This document shows, in pieces, positions 1-7,259 of a stretch of 64,000 nucleotides of DNA. Origin of the DNA: Sphingomonas sp. ATCC 31555 (lineage in GTDB: Bacteria; Pseudomonadota; Alphaproteobacteria; Sphingomonadales; Sphingomonadaceae); assembly GCF_000282895.1 (NCBI RefSeq), contig NZ_ALBQ01000059.1, positions 62,001 to 126,000 of the forward strand, written 5' to 3'. The position numbers and the translations under genes are program-made. The stretch's first letter is position 1, and each line of letters opens with the position of its first letter. Under the pieces are notes generated by a model. The model saw nothing but the letters and a program-made list of their open reading frames with translations. It was not told the DNA's origin and ran no database searches.

Positions 1-655
1 TAGCGGTGATCGCCGCGTCGAAAAGGTCACGACCTCCGACGAAGAGATGTTCCCGCCCCTGGTCCGGCTGATGATGATGCAGTTTCAGTCCGGCATCTTC
101 TGCAACTTCCTGGATCGGCTGACCGGCAACAAGTTTCTGCTTCCGGATCCAAATCATTATGGCTGCGGCTTGCATTCGACGGGTTCCGGCGGGCGCCTGA
201 TGTTGCACATCGATGCGTCGCGGCATCCGAACAAGAGGCTCAGCCAGCAGGTCAACTGCATCTATTACTGTACGCCCGACTGGCAGGAAGAATGGGGCGG
301 CAATCTGGAGCTGTGGGACGAGGACGCGACCAAATGCGTCTCCAGCATCGTGCCCAAGTTCAATCGGCTGGCGATCTTCCGCGTTTCCGGCAAGTCGTGG
401 CACGGCCAGCCCTTCCCGCTCAAGACGCCGGAGAACGTTCGGCGTAATTCGCTCGCCCTCTATTACTACAGCGCCGAAGAGGACACGGAGGGGTTGGGCT
501 ATTCGAACTTCGTGCGCTGGAAGGCGGTATCCGCGCATGACAAGCGTACGCCGCTGCACCGCGTGAAGGGCGTAATCCGCGATTATGCGCCGACGCCGGT
601 GATCAACAGCCTTGCCAAATTTGCCCGGAAGACCGGCCTGAACTTCAAGCGCTGA
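1..655 (+). CDS. 2OG-Fe(II) oxygenase, prolyl-4-hydroxylase-like (5' end outside window)
   Basis: The frame is open through the left edge, so the true start lies outside the window; the first in-window ATG (47) is internal. The protein shows the iron-binding facial triad of Fe(II)/2-oxoglutarate dioxygenases: HxD in MLHIDASRHP, a distal His in SGKSWHGQPFPL, and a following RRNSLALYYYS strand whose Arg should bind the 2-oxoglutarate carboxylate. The intervening WGGNLELWD stretch is typical of the double-stranded beta-helix core of P4H-like enzymes. The substrate is unknown. It ends in a 1-bp TGATG overlap with the next gene. Its position downstream of the rml genes, convergent to them, does not prove a role in the polysaccharide. 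Confidence 0.85.
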   Translation, partial: SGDRRVEKVTTSDEEMFPPLVRLMMMQFQSGIFCNFLDRLTGNKFLLPDPNHYGCGLHSTGSGGRLMLHIDASRHPNKRLSQQVNCIYYCTPDWQEEWGGNLELWDEDATKCVSSIVPKFNRLAIFRVSGKSWHGQPFPLKTPENVRRNSLALYYYSAEEDTEGLGYSNFVRWKAVSAHDKRTPLHRVKGVIRDYAPTPVINSLAKFARKTGLNFKR

Positions 656-861
656 TGGGATTGTTCGGCAGTCTCTTTGCCGCTCCGCCGGAGTCGCCGT
701 GTCGCAAGGTATGCCGCCTCGACATGGAGATCCGGTTATGCCTGGGCTGCTGGCGGAAGCCGGCAGAGATTGCCGGCTGGAGCGACATGAGCCCGCGCGC
801 GCAGCGCGCGGTGCTCGCCGAGCTTCCCGGCCGAGAGAAGCAGCATGGTGGGCGCCGCTAG
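655..861 (+). CDS. DUF1289 family small cysteine protein
   Basis: A 68-aa protein carrying the DUF1289 signature: SPCRKVC at residues 14-20, then LCLGCWR and a conserved E-I-A-G-W-S segment followed by RAVLAEL. The four cysteines suggest a small metal or Fe-S site, but no function is established for the family. The start ATG overlaps the upstream oxygenase stop by 1 bp (TGATG), so the two are probably co-translated. The family is common in alpha- and gammaproteobacteria as a short stand-alone protein. Confidence 0.85.
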   Translation: MGLFGSLFAAPPESPCRKVCRLDMEIRLCLGCWRKPAEIAGWSDMSPRAQRAVLAELPGREKQHGGRR

Positions 862-977
862 GAACACTTTGAAGGACGGATAAGCTAGGCTCGCCGACTC
901 TGTTGCAGGCAGCAGCGTCGACGATGTTTCGGCAGTCGCCAAGGCTGGCTACTTGCGGGTGGCGAAGGACCTGAACG

Positions 978-1017
978 GCGTCTCCGCCGCCAAGCTTCTA
1001 CGCGGCGGCGGAGGCGC
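978..1017. terminator. Hairpin between convergent DUF1289 gene and rmlD
   Basis: A 14-bp GC-rich inverted repeat (arms about 978-991 and 1004-1017) lies between the stop of the plus-strand DUF1289 gene and the stop of minus-strand rmlD. On the plus strand it is followed by TTTGCTTG, a modest T tract. It probably acts as a shared terminator. Confidence 0.5.
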
Positions 1018-1025
1018 TTTGCTTG

Positions 1026-1892
1026 TCAGCGGGCGAGACGGTCCATCACGATCGCTAGCGAGTCCTGCCATGCGGGCGCGCGATACCCGAAGGTTTCGGT
1101 AAAGCGCGAGCAATCGAGGCGCGAGTTGGCGGGCCGCTTGGCCGGCGTTGGATAGTCCGAGCTGGGAATGCCGGTGACGTCCGCCGCCGGCCCGTCGCGC
1201 TTTGCGCTTTCCGCGAAGATGGCGCGGGCGAAATCTGCCCAATTGGTCTCGCCCGATCCGGCGAAATGATAGACGCCCTTCGAAGCGCCCTCGCGTTGCC
1301 AATGCTCGGTGACCGCAAGGATCGCAGTGGCGATATCGAGCGCCGAACTTGGGCAGCCCTGCTGGTCTTCCACCACGTTCAGCGCATCGCGGGTCTCGGC
1401 AAGGCGGAGCATCGTCTTGACGAAGTTGTTACCAAACGGGCTGTACACCCAAGCCAGCCGCATCACCGCGTAATCCGCGCCTGAGGCCTGCACTGCCTGC
1501 TCGCCGGCCAGCTTGGTTGCGCCGTACACGCCGAGTGGGCCGGTGGGGTCGTCTTCGCGCCAGGGGCGGTCCAGACTGCCGTCGAACACATAGTCAGTGG
1601 AAAGATGAATGATCGGCGCGCCGATCTTCGCCCCGGCCCGGGCTAGCACGCCGGGGCCGTCGCCGTTGATCGCCATGGCGAGTTCGGGCTCGCTCTCCGC
1701 CTTGTCCACCGCGGTGTACGCCGCAGCCGAGACGATGAGGTCAGGCTGAACCCGCGCTACCATCGCCTCGATCGTCGCCGGCTGCGACAGGTCGAAGTCC
1801 GGCCGGGCGGCGAAGACCAGTTCGTGCCCATCGGCCTGCTCCGCCAGTGCCTGGGCGACCTGGCCGTCCTTGCCGGTGACGAGGATACGCAT
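1026..1892 (-). CDS. rmlD: dTDP-4-dehydrorhamnose reductase RmlD
   Basis: Last step of dTDP-L-rhamnose synthesis: NAD(P)H reduction of dTDP-4-keto-L-rhamnose. The 288-aa protein begins MRILVTGKDGQVAQAL (Rossmann GxxGQ motif), followed by VSAAAYTAVDKAE, HLSTDYVFDG and YGATKLAGEQ (catalytic YxxxK), all RmlD hallmarks. A longer in-frame reading starting at 1973 adds 27 non-conserved residues and runs into rmlB. The chosen ATG overlaps the rmlB stop by 1 bp, the usual coupling in rml operons. It is last in the rmlA-C-B-D run that also terminates the S-88 sphingan cluster. Rhamnose is a backbone sugar of sphingans. Confidence 0.96.
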   Translation of the reverse strand: MRILVTGKDGQVAQALAEQADGHELVFAARPDFDLSQPATIEAMVARVQPDLIVSAAAYTAVDKAESEPELAMAINGDGPGVLARAGAKIGAPIIHLSTDYVFDGSLDRPWREDDPTGPLGVYGATKLAGEQAVQASGADYAVMRLAWVYSPFGNNFVKTMLRLAETRDALNVVEDQQGCPSSALDIATAILAVTEHWQREGASKGVYHFAGSGETNWADFARAIFAESAKRDGPAADVTGIPSSDYPTPAKRPANSRLDCSRFTETFGYRAPAWQDSLAIVMDRLAR

Positions 1893-2953
1893 CAGGCGGT
1901 CTGGCCCAACCGTTCGCCGGCGTATTTGCCCGAGCGGATCGGGCCCCACCACCATTCGTTCTCGAGATACCAATCGATCGTCGCGGCGATGCCGGTGTCA
2001 AAATTCTCCTCCGCCTTCCAGCCAAGCTCGGTCTCGAGCTTGGTCGCGTCGATCGCGTAGCGGCGGTCATGGCCGGGGCGATCGGTGACGAAGGTGATCA
2101 ACTCGCGGCGCTTCTTGCCGTCGGGCAGGGGGATGCGCTGGTCGAGCAGGTCGCAGATCGTCTCGACGACCTGCAGGTTCGTGCGCTCGTTGCGGCCGCC
2201 GACATTGTAGCTCTGGCCGACCTTGCCGGTGGTGGCGATGGTCGCCAGCGCCTTGGCGTGATCGTCCACGTACAGCCAGTCGCGGATGTTCTCGCCCTTA
2301 CCGTAGACCGGCAGGGGCTTGCCCTCGAGCGCGTTGAGGATCGTCAGCGGGATCAGCTTCTCGGGGAAGTGGAACGGACCGTAATTGTTCGAGCAGTTCG
2401 ACAGCACTACTGGCAGGCCATAGGTGTGGCCCCAGGCGCGGACCAGGTGGTCACTCGCCGCCTTCGACGCCGAATAGGGCGAGGACGGGTCGTAGGGCGT
2501 CTCTTCGGTGAAGATGCCGCTGTCGAACGGCAGGTCGCCGAACACTTCGTCGGTGGAGATATGGTGGAAGCGGAACGCGTCGCGCTTTTCGCCTTCCAGT
2601 TCGCGCCAATATTGCAGCGCCGACTGGAGCAGCTTGAAGGTGCCGACGACGTTGGTCTCGATGAACTCGCCCGGGCCGTCGATCGAGCGATCGACATGGC
2701 TCTCGGCGGCGAGGTGCATCACCACATCGACCTGCTCTTCGCGCAGCAGCGGCAGGATCGTCGCGGTGTCGGCGATGTCGGCATGGACGAAGCGGTAGTT
2801 GGGCGCGTTCTCGATCGCGGTCAGCGAGGCCGGGTTGCCGGCATAGGTGAGCTTGTCGAGATTGATGACACGCGCGCCCTGGCGGACGAGGTGGCGCACC
2901 ACCGCCGAGCCGATGAAGCCGGCGCCGCCGGTGACGAGGAAGGTCTGCTGCAT
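1892..2953 (-). CDS. rmlB: dTDP-glucose 4,6-dehydratase RmlB
   Basis: Second enzyme of the dTDP-rhamnose pathway, converting dTDP-glucose to dTDP-4-keto-6-deoxyglucose with bound NAD. The 353-aa extended short-chain dehydrogenase has TGGAGFIGS at residues 8-16, HLAAESHVDRS (substrate loop), the STDEVFG catalytic segment and YSASKAASDH (Tyr-x3-Lys). NNYGPFHFPEKLIP is also diagnostic of RmlB. It lies 3 bp from rmlC and overlaps rmlD by 1 bp, so translation is coupled through the operon. Confidence 0.97.
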   Translation of the reverse strand: MQQTFLVTGGAGFIGSAVVRHLVRQGARVINLDKLTYAGNPASLTAIENAPNYRFVHADIADTATILPLLREEQVDVVMHLAAESHVDRSIDGPGEFIETNVVGTFKLLQSALQYWRELEGEKRDAFRFHHISTDEVFGDLPFDSGIFTEETPYDPSSPYSASKAASDHLVRAWGHTYGLPVVLSNCSNNYGPFHFPEKLIPLTILNALEGKPLPVYGKGENIRDWLYVDDHAKALATIATTGKVGQSYNVGGRNERTNLQVVETICDLLDQRIPLPDGKKRRELITFVTDRPGHDRRYAIDATKLETELGWKAEENFDTGIAATIDWYLENEWWWGPIRSGKYAGERLGQTA

Positions 2954-2956
2954 GGA

Positions 2957-3523
2957 TCAGCCCTGATAGAAGAAGGGGGTGTTGAATTCGGCGAACGGGG
3001 TCGCGACCGCGTCCTTTTCGGAAAGCACCGGCTCGACGCCGATCTCCGGCCAGGTAATCGCGAGATCGGGATCGTCCCAGCGGATCGCCATCTCCGATTC
3101 CTTGGAATATTTGGCGCTGACCTTATACAAGATTTCGCAATCCGGAACGAGCGTCATGAAGCCGTGTGCATAGCCGGCGGGAACCAGCAACTGGTTCCAC
3201 TTGTCCGCCGACAGCTCGACGCCGACCCATTTGCCATAGGTGGGCGAGCCGCGACGAATATCGACTGCTACGTCATAGATCGCGCCCCGCAGCACGCGGA
3301 CGAGCTTGGCCTGGGCGAAGGGAGGGGCTTGCAGGTGCAGCCCGCGGATCGTGCCGGGTGCGGCCGAGAAGCTCTGATTGTCCTGCACCCAGCGTGCATC
3401 GACACCTTCGGCATCGAGCGTGGACTGCTTGAATGCCTCCGAAAACCAGCCACGATGGTCGCCGTGCTTGGGTGGCGTGAACTCGATTACGCCGGACAGT
3501 TCGTGATGATGGACTTGGGTCAT
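2957..3523 (-). CDS. rmlC: dTDP-4-dehydrorhamnose 3,5-epimerase RmlC
   Basis: Cupin-fold epimerase giving dTDP-4-keto-L-rhamnose. In the 188-aa protein, DHRGWFSEAFK, VQDNQSFS, GTIRGLHLQAPPFAQAKLVRVLRGAIYDVAVDIR and PAGYAHGFMTL match RmlC, including the catalytic His in GLH and the Asp in the DVAVDIR strand. It overlaps the rmlA stop by 4 bp (ATGA). Third step of the rhamnose pathway, second gene of the rml run. Confidence 0.97.
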   Translation of the reverse strand: MTQVHHHELSGVIEFTPPKHGDHRGWFSEAFKQSTLDAEGVDARWVQDNQSFSAAPGTIRGLHLQAPPFAQAKLVRVLRGAIYDVAVDIRRGSPTYGKWVGVELSADKWNQLLVPAGYAHGFMTLVPDCEILYKVSAKYSKESEMAIRWDDPDLAITWPEIGVEPVLSEKDAVATPFAEFNTPFFYQG

Positions 3524-4398
3524 GCTGCGGTCACCAGCTTACGGAGATAGGCGGCATAGCCGGTCTTGCCGAGACCGGCTGCGCGCTTCAGCAGGTCCTC
3601 GGCGCCCAGCCAACCGGCTTCGAAAGCGACTTCCTCGGGACAGGCGATCTTCACGCCGGTCCGATGCTCCAGCGTGCGGACGAACGAGCCAGCCTCGTGC
3701 AGGCTATCATGCGTGCCGGTGTCGAGCCAGGCATAGCCACGGCCCAGCCGGGTGATGTGCAGGTCGCCGCGTTCCATGTAGATGCGGTTGACGTCGGTAA
3801 TTTCGAGCTCGCCGCGCGCCGAGGGCTGGATCGACTTGGCGATGTCTACCACGTCCTTGTCGTAGAAATAGAGACCCGTGATCGCCCAATTAGACTTAGG
3901 CGTAGCCGGCTTTTCCTCGACACTGGTGGCAACGCCCGTTTCCGGATCGAAAGCCACTACACCGTAGCGCTCGGGATCATCGACATGATAGGCGAAGACA
4001 TTGGCGCCGCCCTGCGAAGCCTGGGCAGCGGCCGTCTGGCAGCGCTCGCCCATCTTTTCGCCATGATAGATATTGTCGCCGAGGATCAGCGCGCTCGGAT
4101 CGTTGCCGACGAAATCGGCGCCGATGATGAAGGCTTCGGCCAGCCCGTTGGGGGAAGGCTGCTCGGCATAGCTGAGGTTGATGCCGAAGGCCGAACCGTC
4201 GCCAAGCAGCGCCTGGAACATCGGCAGATCGCGCGGCGTGGAGATGATCAGGATGTCACGGATGCCCGTGAGCATCAGCACGGACAGGGGGTAGAAGATC
4301 ATCGGCTTGTCGTAAACGGGAAGCAGCTGCTTCGAAATCGACAAGGTTGCGGGATACAGGCGCGTGCCGCTTCCCCCCGCAAGAATGATACCCTTCAT
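3520..4398 (-). CDS. rmlA: Glucose-1-phosphate thymidylyltransferase RmlA
   Basis: Makes dTDP-glucose from dTTP and glucose-1-phosphate and commits carbon to rhamnose. The 292-aa protein starts MKGIILAGGSGTRLYP (nucleotide-binding loop) and shows KQLLPVYDKPMIFYPLS, LGDNIYHG, VEEKP and WLDTGTHDSL, all standard RmlA motifs. The family is feedback-inhibited by dTDP-rhamnose. About 110 bp separate it from spsB upstream on the same strand, so it may be read from the spsB transcript or from its own promoter. Confidence 0.97.
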   Translation of the reverse strand: MKGIILAGGSGTRLYPATLSISKQLLPVYDKPMIFYPLSVLMLTGIRDILIISTPRDLPMFQALLGDGSAFGINLSYAEQPSPNGLAEAFIIGADFVGNDPSALILGDNIYHGEKMGERCQTAAAQASQGGANVFAYHVDDPERYGVVAFDPETGVATSVEEKPATPKSNWAITGLYFYDKDVVDIAKSIQPSARGELEITDVNRIYMERGDLHITRLGRGYAWLDTGTHDSLHEAGSFVRTLEHRTGVKIACPEEVAFEAGWLGAEDLLKRAAGLGKTGYAAYLRKLVTAA

Positions 4399-4510
4399 TC
4401 TACAAATCCCCCTTGGTGCAGGCTGGGCGCCGCACGGACGTTAAACTTCAAAAACGGAAGTGGTCGCAGTGTCAATCCATCGCCTTCTACAACAATGGTG
4501 GCGCCGCCGA

Positions 4511-5923
4511 TCAGAAGGCGTTGGAGTGGACGATCACGCGCAGTGTCTTGAACAGGATGGTGATATCGCGCCAGATGTCCCAGCCGTCGATATATTCCAT
4601 GTCCGCCTGCAGCCGGTTGGTAAGGTCGACCCGGCGATCCGTGGCGCCGCGGAACCCGCGCACCTGTGCCAGGCCGGTCATGCCGGGCTTCAGCGTGTGA
4701 CGATGCCAGTAGCGTTCGTCGATTTCCCAGAAGTAATGATCGGCCGCTCTGGATCCGAGTGCGTGCGGCCGCGGCCCGACCACGCTCATGTCGCCGCGCA
4801 GCACGTTCAGGAGTTGCGGCAATTCGTCGATGCTGGTCTTGCGGATGAAACCGCCGACCTTGGTGATGCGATCGTCATCTCGGCTCGCCGAGACATTGCC
4901 GTCCGCGTCGCACAATGCCTGGCGCATCGACCGGAATTTCAGGATCTTGAACAAGCGGTTGCCGCGACCGACGCGATCCTGCGCGAACAGCACCGGCCCC
5001 GGGCTCTCGACCTTTATGGCGATGGCCACCAGGATCATCAGCGGCGCGAGCGCAATCAGCACCGGCACGGTGATTGCCAGGTCGAGAATGCGCTTCTTCG
5101 CCCGATTGGGCATGTTGAGCGGGCCCTGCGACACGACCAGCGTATCCTGCCCGTCATAGGCGTCGACGCCGATTGCGCCGAGCGCATTGAACTGCGGGAC
5201 GAGGATCTCGCCCTTCACGTTCATCCCCTTGAGCAGCAACGCCCAGACCGCGCGTTGTTCCGAGGTGCATGCCACCACCACGCGATCGAAGCCGGCGACC
5301 ATCGAGCCGAGCCGATGCAACATCTGCGGATTGTGGGGATCGGGCGTCAGGTTGAGGATGCGCGCATCGAGCGCCACCGCACCGTCGGTTACGTCCAGCG
5401 ACACGCCGTCGACAATTACCAACTCGTCCAGCAGCTTGCCGCCGGTCATGCGGCGCACATGGCGACGAAAGCCCAGACGGGCGGCCATGATGAAGGTCAA
5501 TGCGAGAACGACACCAAGCGCGAGCTGCACGCGCGACAGCGGCAGCTCGGCTGTCAACAAATAGCTACCGAGCAGCACGATAAATACCGAGAAGAAGAAG
5601 GCGGAGAAGATGTTTTTCACACCGCTCACGGGATGCCGCAGGGCGGAGAGCCCATAGGCGCCGCTGGCGACGGCCGTACCGAGCGTCACCGGCAGCAGGA
5701 ATATGCCGACGTTCACGCCGGCCAGCGACAGCCAGTTGCTGTCCCGAACGCACGCCGCGAGATAGAACGCGATCAGGATCGCAATGCTGTCGAACAGGAC
5801 AAGCTCGGTGTACAAGAGCAACCGAAGCGCGGACTTGCGCAACATCGGCGCACGTCGTTGTTCGGCACGCGCATGTGCCCGCAACTGTTCCTCAAAGGCT
5901 CGCTGCGCTTCGAAAGCGTTCAT
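4511..5923 (-). CDS. spsB: Undecaprenyl-phosphate glucosyl-1-phosphate transferase SpsB/GelB
   Basis: Primes sphingan repeat-unit assembly by moving Glc-1-P from UDP-glucose to undecaprenyl phosphate in the inner membrane. The N-terminal half has several membrane segments (from about residue 30) and a soluble domain. The C-terminal part, from KKRILDLAI onward, is a bacterial sugar transferase domain with a hydrophobic hairpin, DRVGRGNRLFKILKFRSM, KTSIDELPQLLNVLRGDMSVVGPRP and KPGMTGLAQVRG. The ATG at 5923 gives 470 aa; a GTG at 5944 is in frame but has no visible ribosome site. The place next to rmlA is as in S-88 and S. elodea. Confidence 0.93.
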   Translation of the reverse strand: MNAFEAQRAFEEQLRAHARAEQRRAPMLRKSALRLLLYTELVLFDSIAILIAFYLAACVRDSNWLSLAGVNVGIFLLPVTLGTAVASGAYGLSALRHPVSGVKNIFSAFFFSVFIVLLGSYLLTAELPLSRVQLALGVVLALTFIMAARLGFRRHVRRMTGGKLLDELVIVDGVSLDVTDGAVALDARILNLTPDPHNPQMLHRLGSMVAGFDRVVVACTSEQRAVWALLLKGMNVKGEILVPQFNALGAIGVDAYDGQDTLVVSQGPLNMPNRAKKRILDLAITVPVLIALAPLMILVAIAIKVESPGPVLFAQDRVGRGNRLFKILKFRSMRQALCDADGNVSASRDDDRITKVGGFIRKTSIDELPQLLNVLRGDMSVVGPRPHALGSRAADHYFWEIDERYWHRHTLKPGMTGLAQVRGFRGATDRRVDLTNRLQADMEYIDGWDIWRDITILFKTLRVIVHSNAF

Positions 5924-5944
5924 AGCCTCGCCGGGCTCCCTCAC

Positions 5945-6409
5945 GGTTTAGCACGCTGTCAGCGGGCGATTCGGCCTGCTGCACTGCACTATAACGAGAC
6001 AAGTTTGCGGGCGGAAGCGCTTCCGTCGGTGAGCGGGTCCATTTATGAGACGAGCAGGATGCAAGCATGTACCCCAGATGATTGATGCTTCAAAACGGCC
6101 AATGAAACAGCGGCCTTGATACGCAACGCCCGCGCCGAAATCTGCGGTGCCGATTGCCGGCAACTTGAACCATCGACGTGCCACTACTGGGCTTAGCGCA
6201 CTTGTTGCTGAGCGATCAACACTGCTCCCGCCGCTCGGTAGGGACGATCTGCTGCCATTAGCGCCTGCAGCACAGAATCGTTGCAAGGCCGTGGCAATGC
6301 GCTGCAGTGCAGCATTTTCTTGCGTCGGGCCAAGCTGTTGAGTCTCCATGGGCCTGCGTATGAGCGTGCGCGGTTAAAGTGGGGATAATCCCGCTGGCGC
6401 GCTGCACCC
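5945..6409. other. Leader/promoter region upstream of spsB, no convincing gene
   Basis: About 465 bp between the spsB start and the terminator of the PEP-CTERM gene. Open frames exist on both strands but none shows a recognisable domain or a good ribosome site. The region holds a perfect 14-bp palindrome (6012-6025, listed separately) and presumably the spsB promoter. No tRNA or clear small RNA was recognised. Confidence 0.5.
6012..6025. promoter_or_regulatory. 14-bp palindrome resembling a LacI-family operator, upstream of spsB
   Basis: CGGAAGCGCTTCCG is a perfect palindrome with a central CpG and A/T-rich shoulders, the general layout of LacI/GalR-family operators. It lies about 90 bp upstream of the spsB start codon, where a repressor of the priming transferase could bind. 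A LacI-family gene without an evident neighbouring target is encoded at 42338-43348, but a link between them is only inference. Confidence 0.35.
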
Positions 6410-6438
6410 AAAAAAAGAGGCGCTCCGAAGAGCGCCTC
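6410..6438 (-). terminator. Rho-independent terminator of the PEP-CTERM gene
   Basis: On the minus strand, GAGGCGCTC, a TTCG tetraloop and GAGCGCCTC form a perfect 9-bp stem followed by at least six T. It lies about 35 bp beyond the stop of the PEP-CTERM gene and separates it from spsB, so the two are independent transcripts. Confidence 0.9.
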
Positions 6439-6472
6439 TCACTTCTGGCCGATATGCCGGACCCGGTTGGGA

Positions 6473-6976
6473 TCAGGCAGTGGCAAGCGTGGTCGCACGG
6501 CGACGACGCAGCGCGATACCGCCCATCGCGAACCCACCGATCAGCATGCCCCAAGCGGCCGGCTCCGGCACGGCGGCCAGATCGATCGTGCCGCTGTAGG
6601 ACGAGACGACCGAGCCGCTGTTGGTCAGGTTGGTGACCAGGTCATAGGTGCCCGCCGTGGCGATGTTGAAGAAATACTTGTCGCCGCTCACCGGAGTGAA
6701 AGTGGTGCCGGCGAAGGAAAAGCTGCCGAACGTCAGGTTCGCCGAGGTGAAGGTGAGGATCAGCTGACCCGGCGTGTCCACGGCGATCTGGAACAGGTCG
6801 CTCTTGCTGCTGTTCGCGGCAACCTTCACGTTCGAGAAACCACCGGTTCCCTGATCGAACGAGCACGGGCTCGAGACGGCGTCACAAACATAGGTGGTGG
6901 CGTTCGCCGAACCAGCGAAACCAAGGGTCGCGCCCATAACGGCGACGGCGGCGATTGCCCGCTTGAAGTTGACCAT
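6473..6976 (-). CDS. PEP-CTERM sorting-domain protein (probable exosortase substrate)
   Basis: A 167-aa secreted protein. It has a Sec signal peptide (VNFKRAIAAVAVMGATLGF, cleavage likely after SANA near residue 26), a small beta-rich body with a cysteine pair (CDAVSSPC), and a C-terminal sorting tail VPEPAAWGML plus hydrophobic segment and RRRR. The PEPxxW form is typical of sphingomonads. The start is supported by GGGAGG about 6 nt upstream. It has its own terminator and lies in the polysaccharide cluster a few kb from the exosortase, so it is the obvious local substrate. The body resembles no domain I recognise. I do not recall this gene in the published S-88 gene list. Confidence 0.88.
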   Translation of the reverse strand: MVNFKRAIAAVAVMGATLGFAGSANATTYVCDAVSSPCSFDQGTGGFSNVKVAANSSKSDLFQIAVDTPGQLILTFTSANLTFGSFSFAGTTFTPVSGDKYFFNIATAGTYDLVTNLTNSGSVVSSYSGTIDLAAVPEPAAWGMLIGGFAMGGIALRRRRATTLATA

Positions 6977-7039
6977 GAAAGCCTCCCGAAAATGGAAAAG
7001 TGCAGACCGCTTGCAAAGCCTGCGCTGCGGTGCACTACG

Positions 7040-7055
7040 TTAACAGCGCGTAAAC
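7040..7055. promoter_or_regulatory. CtrA-like site upstream of the PEP-CTERM gene
   Basis: TTAA, seven bases (CAGCGCG), then TAAAC matches the alphaproteobacterial CtrA consensus TTAA-N7-TTAAC with one mismatch. It lies about 65-80 bp upstream of the PEP-CTERM start codon, in the divergent region shared with atrB. This is motif reading only. Confidence 0.25.
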
Positions 7056-7259
7056 TTCAACCGAGTTCCCGGCGCTTTCAAGTAAAACGGGGCATAGCAT
7101 AGGTTAGCCGAGGCAGGGTTGCGGCAGGCGGATCGGCGCCTTTTCGGCCCATCGGCCGTGCTAGGTATAACCACCCAAAAACAACAAATTAAACGAGTTT
7201 TTACCAATTGGCTTCACCATCGCGCTCGTCATCCAGGCCAGCGGAGGCGACGTCCCAGA

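Noticed and set aside
2069..3550. Long plus-strand open frame (493 aa) opposite rmlB and rmlC
   Set aside because: It is the antisense of two strongly supported rml genes and its Arg/Asp/Val-rich translation shows no domain; a by-product of high G+C.
4460..6085. Long plus-strand open frame (541 aa) opposite spsB
   Set aside because: Antisense to spsB, His/Gln/Arg-rich with no motif.
5948..6349. Open frames in the spsB upstream region on both strands
   Set aside because: No ribosome site, no domain and overlapping frames in both directions; treated as leader DNA.
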